A stretch of DNA of 47,527 nt, taken from contig JAHDYG010000020.1 in NCBI GenBank assembly GCA_023383815.1, positions 18,220 to 65,746 on the forward strand. Reading direction: 5' to 3'. The notes beneath the pieces were generated by a model that saw nothing but the letters and a program-made list of their open reading frames with translations, had not been told where the DNA came from and searched no databases. Source of the DNA: Rhodocyclaceae bacterium (GTDB lineage: Bacteria > Pseudomonadota > Gammaproteobacteria > Burkholderiales > Rhodocyclaceae). Made by a program: the position numbers and the translations under genes. This document shows, piece by piece, positions 34,903 to 43,131 of this stretch. The stretch's first letter is position 1. The number at the start of each line of letters is the position of its first letter.

Positions 34903-36324
34903 ATGAAAACAGTCTGGATTGTTGATGATGACCGTTCGATTCGCTGGGTTCTGGAAAAGGCCCTGAGCCGCGAGGGTATTCCCTACAAGAGCTTCTCCTC
35001 GGCCAGCGATGCACTCACCACGCTCGACTCCGGCATCCCGCCCGACGCACTGATCTCCGACATCCGCATGCCTGGCGATTCCGGGCTGCAGTTGCTGCAG
35101 AAGGTGAAATCGCGCCATCCGCATCTTCCGGTGATCATCATGACCGCCTACTCGGACCTGGACAGTGCGGTGTCTGCGTTCCAGGGCGGCGCATTCGAGT
35201 ATCTGCCGAAGCCCTTCGATGTCGACCAGGCGGTCGCCCTCGTATGCCGCGCACTCGAGCAACGCATGCACCGAAATGGTGCATCCACCGAAACCCAACT
35301 CGTCCCGGAGATCATCGGACAGGCCCCCGCGATGCAGGAGGTCTTCCGCACGATCGGACGCCTGTCGCAATCCCATGCGACCGTCCTGATCAATGGTGAA
35401 TCCGGCACCGGAAAGGAACTCGTCGCACGCGCGCTGCACCGTCACAGCCCCCGGCGCGACGCCGCCTTCATCGCGATCAACACGGCAGCCATTCCGCGCG
35501 ATCTGCTCGAATCGGAACTGTTCGGCCACGAACGAGGGGCATTCACAGGCGCAGCCGCACAGCGGCGGGGCCGCTTCGAGCAGGCCGAAGGCGGCACGCT
35601 GTTCCTCGACGAAATCGGCGACATGCCGGCCGAGCTACAGACACGCCTGCTGCGCGTGCTCTCGGACGGACATTTCTACCGCGTCGGCGGCCAGCAGCCG
35701 ATTCGCGCCAACGTGCGCGTGATCGCAGCGACCCACCAGGATCTTGAAGAGCGCGTGAAGCAGGGGCTGTTTCGCGAGGACCTCTTCCATCGCCTCAACG
35801 TGATCCGCCTGCGCCTGCCCTCGATTCGTGAGCGCAAGGAGGACATCCCCATTCTGGTGCGTCATTTCCTGCACAAGAGTGCGCAGGAACTGCAGGTCGA
35901 ACCGAAGCGGATCTCCGAGGCCGCCCTGCGCCAGCTACAGAGTCAGTCGTTTCCCGGCAACGTCCGTCAGCTCGAGAATCTTTGCCACTGGCTCACCGTA
36001 ATGGCGCCAGGACAGGTCGTGGACGTCAGCGATCTGCCCCCGGATCTGCGCGTGACCCCGGGTCTGAGCGCAAGCTCCGACTGGACGAGCGGACTGGGGA
36101 GCGAAGCCGATCGACTGATCGCGGGCGCGCCGGGTGACGTCTTCGAACAACTGAGCCAGGAATTCGAGCGCACCGTCATCCAGCGCGCACTCGCGATCAC
36201 CGGCGGACGCAGGATCGAGGCCGCTCATCTGCTGGGAATCGGACGCAACACGATCACCCGCAAGATTCAGGAACTCGGCATCGAAGGCGGGCGTTCACCC
36301 GCGGGCGGAGATCCGGATCACTGA
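34903..36324 (+). CDS. glnG: Nitrogen regulation response regulator NtrC (GlnG), sigma-54 activator
   Basis: 473 residues. Receiver domain (1-~120) with VDDD acid pocket, phospho-acceptor D53 (ISDIRMPG) and the TAYSDLDSA and KPFD motifs. AAA+ domain with Walker A GESGTGKE (165-172), the sigma-54 contact loop GAFTGA (212-217), Walker B GGTLFLDEIGDM and an arginine finger region FREDLFHRLNVIRLRLP. Fis-type DNA-binding helix-turn-helix at the C-terminus (RIEAAHLLGIGRNTITRKIQ). It activates glnA and other nitrogen genes. Its coding region contains an NtrC-type palindrome in the linker after the receiver. Confidence 0.97.
   Translation: MKTVWIVDDDRSIRWVLEKALSREGIPYKSFSSASDALTTLDSGIPPDALISDIRMPGDSGLQLLQKVKSRHPHLPVIIMTAYSDLDSAVSAFQGGAFEYLPKPFDVDQAVALVCRALEQRMHRNGASTETQLVPEIIGQAPAMQEVFRTIGRLSQSHATVLINGESGTGKELVARALHRHSPRRDAAFIAINTAAIPRDLLESELFGHERGAFTGAAAQRRGRFEQAEGGTLFLDEIGDMPAELQTRLLRVLSDGHFYRVGGQQPIRANVRVIAATHQDLEERVKQGLFREDLFHRLNVIRLRLPSIRERKEDIPILVRHFLHKSAQELQVEPKRISEAALRQLQSQSFPGNVRQLENLCHWLTVMAPGQVVDVSDLPPDLRVTPGLSASSDWTSGLGSEADRLIAGAPGDVFEQLSQEFERTVIQRALAITGGRRIEAAHLLGIGRNTITRKIQELGIEGGRSPAGGDPDH
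35267..35283 (+). promoter_or_regulatory. NtrC-like palindrome inside ntrC
   Basis: TGCACCGAAATGGTGCA is a near-perfect palindrome and matches the NtrC consensus at 13 of 14 fixed positions. It lies in the codons for the receiver-AAA+ linker (MHRNGAS), a region with little sequence constraint. It could be an intragenic operator or a chance match. Confidence 0.45.
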
Positions 36325-36330
36325 TCCGGA
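36312..36330 (+). terminator. Inverted repeat over the ntrC stop codon
   Basis: A 9-bp perfect repeat (TCCGGATCA, one-base centre, TGATCCGGA) includes the TGA stop at 36322-36324. No T tract follows. It may slow or protect the 3' end of the ntrBC transcript; a role as terminator is uncertain. Confidence 0.35.
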
Positions 36331-36470
36331 AGGCACGGCGGCGATCATCGCTGCGGAGTGTCGAAGAAGCGACGGTGCATCAGGTCGAAGCGGATCGCTT
36401 CGCGGCAGATCGCTATGCACACCGTTCGCGGAAAGCCATACTTGCGTTTTCGCAATCAGGCAGCCCGTCC

Positions 36471-37280
36471 GTGAAACCAGCCGCATCCGTTTCTCTACCG
36501 CACGCAGAATCCGTATTGGCCTTGCTCGGCCCGTTAGCCCCCAGGTTCGAGCTATCGGTCATCCCGGAGTGCAGCTCCACCAACACGGTCCTGCGCGACG
36601 AGACCTGCTCCGGGCCAGGTCGGGTTCGCGTACTGATCGCACACCGCCAGACGGGCGGCCGGGGTCGGCGCGGGCGCGAATGGCTTTCCTGGCCGGGTGC
36701 AAGCCTGACCTTCTCGAGCCGCTGGGCTTTCGAACCTGCCGATGGCGTTCCGGTGGGCCTGTCGCTCGTGGCCGGAATTGCGCTCGCCCGGGTACTCGAG
36801 GAGATCGGAGTCACTGGCGTGCAGCTCAAGTGGCCCAACGACATCCTCGTGAGCGGCAGAAAGATTGCAGGCATCCTCGTCGAGTTGTCCCCCGAGCGCG
36901 GCCAGATGGCGGCAGTAGTCGGGATCGGCCTGAATCTCGCGCTCCCGGATGCGGTCGCTCTACCCGCCGGACTCCCCGTCACCGATCTGTCCCGTCACGT
37001 CCACCCGTCCCCCGACCCAAACCTCGTTGTGGCCCGCATCCTGGCCGAGTTGCATGCCCTCTTCGAGACCTACGCCCAAGCCGGATTCAGCGCTCTCAAG
37101 GGTGCCTGGGCACAGCGCAATGCCTTCGCAGGCCAGCCGGTGCGCATCCTCGCCGACGAGCACGAGACCTTGGGAGTCTGTGAAGGCGTGGACGACGACG
37201 GGGCGCTGCTGTTGAGAACCGAGCGAGGTCTTGAGCGGATCCTCTCCGGAGACGTGTCACTGAGGCCACACACGGGCTGA
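36471..37280 (+). CDS. birA: Biotin-[acetyl-CoA-carboxylase] ligase BirA, without DNA-binding domain
   Basis: About 269 residues if started at GTG 36471; the frame is open to GTG 36375, but that extension looks non-coding and has no ribosome binding site in range. Biotin-protein ligase domain: CSSTNTVL, HRQTGGRGRRGREWLSWPGA (biotinyl-AMP loop), LKWPNDILVSGRKIAGILVE (catalytic lysine) and VGIGLNLALP; the C-terminal SH3-like domain ends RTERGLERILSGDVSLR. No helix-turn-helix is seen at the N-terminus, so it should biotinylate AccB but not repress the biotin operon. coaX follows after 2 bases. Confidence 0.9.
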   Translation: MKPAASVSLPHAESVLALLGPLAPRFELSVIPECSSTNTVLRDETCSGPGRVRVLIAHRQTGGRGRRGREWLSWPGASLTFSSRWAFEPADGVPVGLSLVAGIALARVLEEIGVTGVQLKWPNDILVSGRKIAGILVELSPERGQMAAVVGIGLNLALPDAVALPAGLPVTDLSRHVHPSPDPNLVVARILAELHALFETYAQAGFSALKGAWAQRNAFAGQPVRILADEHETLGVCEGVDDDGALLLRTERGLERILSGDVSLRPHTG

Positions 37281-37282
37281 AG

Positions 37283-38023
37283 ATGATTCTCCTGATCGAC
37301 ACCGGCAACACCCGGATCAAGTGGGGCCTGCGCGATTGCGGAAGGTGGATCGAGCAAGGCGCCCTTGCGCATGCAGAGGTTCTCGAACTGCGAACGCACA
37401 TCGCAGGACGGGCGCCCATCCTGCGCACGCTCGGCACCCATGTCGCCGGTACGGACGTTGCCGAGCGGATCAGCGCCGCACTTGCGGGGCTGGCGCCCCC
37501 CGTAGAGTGGATACGCGCATCGGCGTCGTGTTGCGGAGTGCGCAACCGCTACCTGCAGGCCGAGCAACTCGGTCCCGATCGCTGGGCGGCCTTGATCGGT
37601 GCCCGACGCCTCGCGCCTGGTCGAGCCTGCCTGGTGGTCACTGCCGGCACAGCGACGACGATCGACGTCCTGAGCGCCGAGGGCGAATTCAGCGGCGGGG
37701 TGATCCTTCCGGGCGAGGAGCTGATGCGGCGCTCGCTCGCGGGCAACACGGCCCGGCTGCCGATGGCCGATGGCGAACTGGTCGCACTTCCGCGGTGTAC
37801 GATGGACGCGATCACGTCCGGCTGTCTCCACGCCCAGGCCGGTGCCATCGAGAGGATGTATGAGCAGATCTCCGGCCAGGCCGATCCGCAGTGCCTGCTC
37901 AACGGAGGCGCGGCCGAACGGATCGCGCCGGCCCTGCGCATCCCGTTCCTGCTGACCGACAATCTCGTACTCGAGGGCCTGGCTGCAATCGCCGAGAACC
38001 ACACGCCCGATGTGGGTGCATAA
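37283..38023 (+). CDS. coaX: Type III pantothenate kinase CoaX
   Basis: 246 residues of the ASKHA fold. N-terminal phosphate motif LIDTGNTRIKWGL, LGPDRWAALIGARRL and the second motif VVTAGTATTIDVL; the third is GGVILPGEELMRRSL. It phosphorylates pantothenate, the first step to CoA. The birA-coaX pair matches the arrangement in Bordetella (where CoaX is called Baf). In this organism coaX is followed by a repeat tract and trpB2 before the SPOR gene. Confidence 0.95.
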   Translation: MILLIDTGNTRIKWGLRDCGRWIEQGALAHAEVLELRTHIAGRAPILRTLGTHVAGTDVAERISAALAGLAPPVEWIRASASCCGVRNRYLQAEQLGPDRWAALIGARRLAPGRACLVVTAGTATTIDVLSAEGEFSGGVILPGEELMRRSLAGNTARLPMADGELVALPRCTMDAITSGCLHAQAGAIERMYEQISGQADPQCLLNGGAAERIAPALRIPFLLTDNLVLEGLAAIAENHTPDVGA

Positions 38024-38078
38024 TTGCATTCGCAACACGCAGGACCACACCCGAGCGCGTTCGATACGTATCACATTG

Positions 38079-38150
38079 CGCACCCTTTCGCGCGTCACCT
38101 CGCGTACCGATCCGCGTAACCCTTCGCACGTCACGTAGCGCAGCACTTCG
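38079..38150 (+). repeat. Degenerate 12-bp tandem repeat upstream of trpB2
   Basis: Six consecutive 12-base units can be laid out without gaps: 38079, 38091, 38103, 38115, 38127 and 38139, with a decayed seventh at 38151. Examples are CGCACCCTTTCG, CGCGTCACCTCG, CGTAACCCTTCG and CGCAGCACTTCG; the shared pattern is CGyryCACyTCG. It fills the gap between coaX and the trpB2 ribosome binding site (AGGGAG at 38158-38163). Possible roles are an operator array or a decayed minisatellite. Confidence 0.6.
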
Positions 38151-38171
38151 CACTTCAAGGGAGATCAGAAC

Positions 38172-39539
38172 ATGACCGAACCGACCCGCATCCTGCTTGA
38201 AGAGAACGAGATTCCGACCCACTGGTACAACGTCGTCGCCGACATGGCGAACCCGCCCGCTCCCCCGCTCGGCCCGGACGGCAATCCGGTCGGACCCGAA
38301 CAGATGCTCGCCATCTTCCCGGGCCAGATCCTGGAGCAGGAGATGAGCGCCGAACGCTGGATCCCGATTCCGGACGAGGTTCGCGAGGTCTACAAGATCT
38401 GGCGTCCCAGTCCGCTCATGCGTGCGGTCCGGCTCGAAAAGGCACTCGGTACCCCGGCAAAGATCTTCTTCAAGTATGAGGGCGTGTCGCCGGCCGGCTC
38501 GCACAAGCCGAACTCAGCCGTACCGCAGGCGTACTACAACAGGCAGGCCGGCATCAAGCGGCTGACCACCGAAACCGGCGCTGGTCAGTGGGGTTCGTCG
38601 ATCTCGTTTGCCGGGCAGATGTACGGGCTCGAGGTGAAGATCTACATGGTCAAGGTGAGCTACCACCAGAAACCGTACCGCCGCCTGATGATGCAGACCT
38701 GGGGGGCACAGGTGCTTGCCAGCCCCTCCGATCAGACCCAGACCGGACGCGCGATCCTCGAAAAGGACCCCGAGAACCAGGGCTCGCTCGGCATTGCCAT
38801 TTCCGAAGCAGTCGAGGAGGCGGCCGGCCGTCCCGATACGAACTACTCGCTCGGATCCGTCCTGAATCATGTGCTGTTGCACCAGACCATCATCGGCCTG
38901 GAAGCGAAGAAGCAGTTCGACAAGATCGGCCTCTACCCCGACGTGATCCTCGGTCCCTGCGGGGGTGGTTCGAGCTTCGCGGGGATCGCCTTCCCCTTCC
39001 TCGCCGACAAGGCGGCCGGAGAGAAGCGCGCCTCGAACCTGCGTTGTGTCGCCGTAGAACCCAGCTCGTGTCCGACCCTGACGCGCGGAACCTATGCCTA
39101 CGATTTCGGAGATGCCTCCGGATTCACCCCGCTGATGAAGATGTACACGCTCGGCCACGACTTCATGCCCCCGGGGATCCATGCCGGCGGCCTGCGCTAT
39201 CACGGTGATTCGCCGCTCGTCTCGCAGCTCTACCATGAAGGGCACATCGAAGCCGTCGCGGTCCCGCAACTGGCCACTTTCGAGGCGGGCGTGCTGTTTG
39301 CGCGCAACGAGGGCATCATTCCTGCGCCCGAGTCCTGCCACGGCATCCGCGCAGCAATCGACGAAGCATTGCGTTGCAAGGAAACCGGTGAGTCGAAGGT
39401 CATCCTGTTCAATCTGACCGGCCACGGTCATTTCGACATGACCGCCTATGACCGTTTCCTGAGCGGACAACTGGAGAACTTCGAGTACCCGTCCGAGGCG
39501 ATCGCGCAGTCGCTCGCGCATCTTCCCAAGGTGGGCTGA
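38172..39539 (+). CDS. trpB: Tryptophan synthase beta subunit, TrpB2 type
   Basis: 455 residues from ATG 38172 with AGGGAG nine bases upstream. PLP-dependent fold; the Schiff-base lysine is in the motif GSHKPNSA (K112), where TrpB1 has HKxN in a different context. The long N-terminal region [20 protein letters not shown], the [10 protein letters not shown] loop, CGGGSSFAG (phosphate loop) and [10 protein letters not shown] are hallmarks of the TrpB2 subfamily, which is ~60 residues longer than TrpB1. TrpB2 condenses serine with indole and usually works without TrpA. It stands alone, not in a trp operon, so it may salvage indole. Confidence 0.92.
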   Translation: MTEPTRILLEENEIPTHWYNVVADMANPPAPPLGPDGNPVGPEQMLAIFPGQILEQEMSAERWIPIPDEVREVYKIWRPSPLMRAVRLEKALGTPAKIFFKYEGVSPAGSHKPNSAVPQAYYNRQAGIKRLTTETGAGQWGSSISFAGQMYGLEVKIYMVKVSYHQKPYRRLMMQTWGAQVLASPSDQTQTGRAILEKDPENQGSLGIAISEAVEEAAGRPDTNYSLGSVLNHVLLHQTIIGLEAKKQFDKIGLYPDVILGPCGGGSSFAGIAFPFLADKAAGEKRASNLRCVAVEPSSCPTLTRGTYAYDFGDASGFTPLMKMYTLGHDFMPPGIHAGGLRYHGDSPLVSQLYHEGHIEAVAVPQLATFEAGVLFARNEGIIPAPESCHGIRAAIDEALRCKETGESKVILFNLTGHGHFDMTAYDRFLSGQLENFEYPSEAIAQSLAHLPKVG

Positions 39540-39599
39540 GGCCGGTTCGACGGCGGCAGGAGACTGAACTTCCCGGATGGATAAGGTAAGCTTCGCCTC

Positions 39600-40445
39600 A
39601 TGCCGCCGTTGCGCCTGCTGCTCATCGTCCTCGTCATCCTCAACCTGCTTGCCCTGGCTGCCGGCCAGGGCTGGCTCGGCAGTTCAGAGCCGCGCGGCGA
39701 GCCGGAGCGGCTGAGCAACCAGATCCACCCGGAAGGCATCTCGCTGAAGCCTGCGCTGGCGTCCGACGCGATTGCCCAGCCGCAGTCCCGACCCTCACCG
39801 CCACCCGACCCCACGACACCTGAAACACCGGTCATGGCCCCGTCGGCGCCACCGGTGGTTGTTGCGCAACCAGAAGCTGCGGAGCCGGTTCAACCTGCGC
39901 CGGCGGTGACTGCGGATTCTGCAGCATCCCCCTCTGCACCGAGTGTATCGCCGGAACCGGCACCGGAGCGCAACGTGGAAGAAGAAGGGGTCCCGGGCTG
40001 CATCGCCTTCCAGCTTGCGCAGCCTCTGGCGGACGCTCTCGATCGCTTGATCCACACTGCATCCACGAAGGTGAAGACCACCCGCGTGGTGGTTGAACCC
40101 CCCAGCACCTGGTGGGTGCGCATCCCACCGCTGGCCTCACGAGCGGCCGCCGAGCGCCGCGTTCTGGACTTGCGCGCACAGGGCGTGTCCGATCTTTTCA
40201 TCGTCCGCGAGCCTGGGCCGAACCAGAACGCGATCTCGCTCGGTCTGTTCCGCACCGAAGCAAGCGCCCGCCAGCACCAGACCGACCTGTTGGGCAAGCG
40301 GGTCCGGGACACCGAGATCGTGCCGCGCAATCCGGCCATTCACCGGCTCGAGATCCGTGCTGCATCAAACGTGCTGGAAACCCTCTCGCGGCGCCTGCCA
40401 AGCGAGATGCCACAAGCCATCCGAGACGAATGCCAGACTCCGTGA
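39600..40445 (+). CDS. SPOR-domain membrane protein
   Basis: 281 residues. One N-terminal membrane helix (LRLLLIVLVILNLLALAAG), a long periplasmic Pro/Ala-rich linker (~50-130), and a C-terminal SPOR fold (~165-245; STWWVRIPPLASRAAAERRV; NAISLGLFRTEASARQHQTD), a domain that binds denuded peptidoglycan at the division septum. AAGG lies about 11 bases before ATG 39600. A SPOR gene behind birA-coaX is a known Betaproteobacterial arrangement; here trpB2 intervenes. Its partners are unknown. Confidence 0.85.
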   Translation: MPPLRLLLIVLVILNLLALAAGQGWLGSSEPRGEPERLSNQIHPEGISLKPALASDAIAQPQSRPSPPPDPTTPETPVMAPSAPPVVVAQPEAAEPVQPAPAVTADSAASPSAPSVSPEPAPERNVEEEGVPGCIAFQLAQPLADALDRLIHTASTKVKTTRVVVEPPSTWWVRIPPLASRAAAERRVLDLRAQGVSDLFIVREPGPNQNAISLGLFRTEASARQHQTDLLGKRVRDTEIVPRNPAIHRLEIRAASNVLETLSRRLPSEMPQAIRDECQTP

Positions 40446-40447
40446 AT

Positions 40448-41062
40448 ATGAATCGCCCATACATCATCGGCCTCACCGGCGGCATCGGCAGCGGGAAGAG
40501 CGCCGCCGCCGATCACTTTGCACGCCTCGGCGCAGCCATCGTCGACACCGACGTCATCGCACATGCCTGCACGGCACCCGGTGGAGCCGCGATCGAAACG
40601 ATCCGGGAACGCTTCGGTGACAACGTCATCCGCCACGACGGCGCACTCGACCGTGACGCGATGCGCAAGCTCGCTTTCTCAGATCCAGCGGCAAGACGTG
40701 CGCTCGAGTCGATACTCCATCCCCTCATCGCCATCGAAAGTGATCGCCAGTGTCGTGCATCCCTTGCCCCCTATGTGATTCTCGCCGTCCCGCTGCTCGC
40801 CGAATCGGGAAGCTACCGCGACCGATGCGACCGGATCTGCGTGGTCGACTGCGCGGAAGAGACCCAGATCCGTCGCGTCCAGATGCGCAACGGTCTCGAC
40901 GAGGCGCAGATCCGCGCCATTCTCGCGGCCCAGGCGAGCCGGGCGGACCGCCTCGCGATCGCAAACGACGTCATCAACAATGACGGCGATCTCGCGAGTC
41001 TCGCCGCACAGGTCGAGCGCCTGCACGAACGCTACCTGCGCGACGCGTCGAAGAGACGCTGA
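40448..41062 (+). CDS. coaE: Dephospho-CoA kinase CoaE
   Basis: 204 residues from ATG 40448 (MNRPYIIGLTGGIGSGKSAA); GTG 40442 is two codons upstream. P-loop GLTGGIGSGKS, the substrate region GAAIVDTDVIAH, and LHPLIAIES and VILAVPLLAESGSY. It makes the last step to CoA. The gene starts 2 bases after the SPOR gene and precedes zapD and yacG, the conserved coaE-zapD-yacG group. The pilBCD genes that often precede coaE in relatives are absent. Confidence 0.96.
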   Translation: MNRPYIIGLTGGIGSGKSAAADHFARLGAAIVDTDVIAHACTAPGGAAIETIRERFGDNVIRHDGALDRDAMRKLAFSDPAARRALESILHPLIAIESDRQCRASLAPYVILAVPLLAESGSYRDRCDRICVVDCAEETQIRRVQMRNGLDEAQIRAILAAQASRADRLAIANDVINNDGDLASLAAQVERLHERYLRDASKRR

Positions 41063-41177
41063 CCCGGACACGCCCTTGTCCAGGCGACAGCGCCACCTGC
41101 CAGCGGGCATGTGGCGAAAGTCGCTGTGCTATCATCGCCGGCATAATCAGGAGACAACCTTCTTTGGACAAGAAGCG

Positions 41178-41933
41178 GTGATCAGTTACGAATATCCTCT
41201 CAACGAGCGCATCCGCATCCTGCTGCGACTCGAGGATCTGTACCGAAAGCTGAACCACTTCTGCCGCGGTGACACCCCCCAGGATCATCACGTCGCCCTG
41301 CTGACCCTGTTCGAGATCCTGGAAGTGGCTGGGCGCGCCGACCTGAAGGTCGATCTGATGCAGGAACTCGAACGCCAGCGCCAGATCCTCGTTACCTTCC
41401 GCAACAACCCCGAGATTTCCGAGGAGGCGCTGTCGGGCGCGCTCTACGAGATCGAGCAAGCCTCCTCTTCGCTGCTGGCGATGGCCGGCAAGATCGGCCA
41501 GTACCTACGCGAGAACGACTGGCTCATGGCGATTCGAAGCCGGGCTGCAATTCCGGGCGGCGTCTGCGAGTTCGATCTGCCTTCCTATCACTACTGGCTC
41601 AACCGCGACGCTGCGGCCCGCCGCCATGACCTGTACGCCTGGATTCAACCGATGATCCCGATCCGGGAGGGCTTGACGATCGTTCTGCGTCTGTTGCGCG
41701 CAAGCGGACACCCGGAGAACCAGCTCGCCACCAAGGGCACCTATCAGCTCACGATGAGCGGCCGGAGCGCACAGATGCTGAAGGTCCGGGTCGCGCCGGC
41801 AGAAACCGTCGTCCCCGAGATCAGCGCCAACAAGTATGCCTTGAGCATCCGATTCATGCGCCCCGAGACCATCACGCGCCCCAAGCTGGTCGAGCACGAC
41901 GTGCCGTTCGAACTCACCTTCTGCAGCCTGTAG
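41178..41933 (+). CDS. zapD: Cell division protein ZapD
   Basis: 251 residues from GTG 41178 (VISYEYPLNERIRILLRLED), the family N-terminus. ZapD bundles FtsZ filaments. A helical N-terminal half (RLEDLYRKLNHFCRGD; MQELERQRQILVTFR) and a C-terminal beta domain (PSYHYWLNRDAAARRHDL; YALSIRFMRPE) are as expected. The good AGGAG at 41149-41153 is too far (24 bases) from this GTG; a short frame TTG 41164 to TGA 41181 ends across the GTG. It precedes yacG by 7 bases. Confidence 0.93.
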   Translation: MISYEYPLNERIRILLRLEDLYRKLNHFCRGDTPQDHHVALLTLFEILEVAGRADLKVDLMQELERQRQILVTFRNNPEISEEALSGALYEIEQASSSLLAMAGKIGQYLRENDWLMAIRSRAAIPGGVCEFDLPSYHYWLNRDAAARRHDLYAWIQPMIPIREGLTIVLRLLRASGHPENQLATKGTYQLTMSGRSAQMLKVRVAPAETVVPEISANKYALSIRFMRPETITRPKLVEHDVPFELTFCSL

Positions 41934-41940
41934 GGGTCCA

Positions 41941-42138
41941 ATGCGCCAGATACGCTCCGTTCGATGCCCGGGCTGCGGCGCAAGCGTGGCATGGACGAAG
42001 GAAAGCCGCTTCCGACCGTTCTGCTCTGAGCGCTGCAAGCAGATCGATCTGGGCGCGTGGGCGAGCGGCGAGTATCGTGTGCCTGCCGTGGATCCACCCT
42101 CGGATCCGGAGTCCATGACGAAGACGGGCGTGGACTGA
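41941..42138 (+). CDS. yacG: DNA gyrase inhibitor YacG
   Basis: 65 residues with one zinc site: CPGCG and FCSERCKQIDLGAW (CxxC-x15-CxxxC), the exact YacG signature. It binds GyrB and inhibits its activity. Last gene of coaE-zapD-yacG, convergent with the Nudix-TenI gene at 18 bases. Confidence 0.95.
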   Translation: MRQIRSVRCPGCGASVAWTKESRFRPFCSERCKQIDLGAWASGEYRVPAVDPPSDPESMTKTGVD

Positions 42139-42156
42139 TCCCCCGCATGCCAGGGG

Positions 42157-43125
42157 TCAGGGCCATGGATCCCGAAGGCCTGACCCGACCTCCCACGCAC
42201 CACGAATTGCCGCGACACCGTGCGCCCCGGCCTGCTGCGCACACACCAGATCTCCGGCATCCAGTCCACCGAGCGCGAATACCGGAAACGGCAGCCCTTC
42301 CCGCATCGCACGGAATGCGTGCCAGCCGAGCGGTGCGCGCTCTGGATGGGTCGGGGTCGAACAGACCGCACCAACCACCGCATAGTCGAGTTCCAACCGA
42401 GCTGCGCGAAGCAATTCTTCACGAGTATGGCAGGACGCCCCGACCCACTCGAGGCATTCGGGCCGGCCAGACAGACGAGCAAGTTCGTGAGCCTTCAGAT
42501 GAATGCCGTCCGCGCCGACCCGCTGCGCCAGTCCGGAATCGCCATTCACCAGCACCCGCGCACCACATTGCCTGGCGCGGCGCACCACCTCGCGCGCAAA
42601 GCGCTCGAACGCAACGCCCGTCAGCCCCGGCTCTCTGACCTGAATCAGCCGCAAGCCCCTTTCCAGTGCTGCGTCGATCAGGGCAAGCTGTGGTTCGATC
42701 CCGACTGCCCACGCATGCGTGATCCCCATGAAGTTCGGCAGACGCAAGGCCTTGAGAACCGGACCGTTGGCTGGAAGCATCGGGTTCGCATCCGGCGCTT
42801 CTGGATCCTGCCACGACAACGCACTGTGTACGTGATCGACAAGTGCGCCACACCATCGCAGCACGCGAAAGAAATGCAGGCGCACCGATGCGTGTTCGTA
42901 ATGGTATTCACGCACTAGCCAGGGGTGCAGCGTCTGGACTTCGATACCGAGCTCTTCGTTCAGCTCACGGATCAGCGCTTGCGCGGGTGTTTCCCCGCGT
43001 TCGACCTTTCCTCCGGGAAACTCCCAGTACCCCGGATAGAAGGTTCCCTGCGCCCGCTGCCCGAGCAGAAAGTGCCCATCGGCCCGCGTCAGCACACCGG
43101 CCGCAACATCCACCCATTTCGTCAT
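42157..43125 (-). CDS. Nudix hydrolase (MutT-like) fused to a TenI/ThiE-like domain
   Basis: 322 residues. The Nudix half (~1-130) has GQRAQGTFYPGYWEFPGGKV and the Nudix box GKVERGETPAQALIRELNEELGIEV complete, thus like MutT, which hydrolyses 8-oxo-dGTP. The second half (~131-322) is a TIM barrel like thiamine-phosphate synthase/TenI (LRLIQVREPGL, VLVNGDSGLAQRVGADGIHLKA, CSTPTHPERAPLGWHAF, FALGGLDAG). The TenI half lacks the full ThiE set and its substrate is unknown. The same fusion is found in many Beta- and Gammaproteobacteria. It follows the DUF815 gene by 6 bases. Confidence 0.93.
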   Translation of the reverse strand: MTKWVDVAAGVLTRADGHFLLGQRAQGTFYPGYWEFPGGKVERGETPAQALIRELNEELGIEVQTLHPWLVREYHYEHASVRLHFFRVLRWCGALVDHVHSALSWQDPEAPDANPMLPANGPVLKALRLPNFMGITHAWAVGIEPQLALIDAALERGLRLIQVREPGLTGVAFERFAREVVRRARQCGARVLVNGDSGLAQRVGADGIHLKAHELARLSGRPECLEWVGASCHTREELLRAARLELDYAVVGAVCSTPTHPERAPLGWHAFRAMREGLPFPVFALGGLDAGDLVCAQQAGAHGVAAIRGAWEVGSGLRDPWP

Positions 43126-43131
43126 CTGCGA

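Noticed and set aside
36375-36470. N-terminal extension of BirA, possibly a DNA-binding domain
   Set aside because: Only 32 residues, no helix-turn-helix pattern and no ribosome binding site near GTG 36375.
38079-38150. CRISPR array
   Set aside because: Units of 12 bases in direct contact, degenerate, with no spacers and no cas genes.
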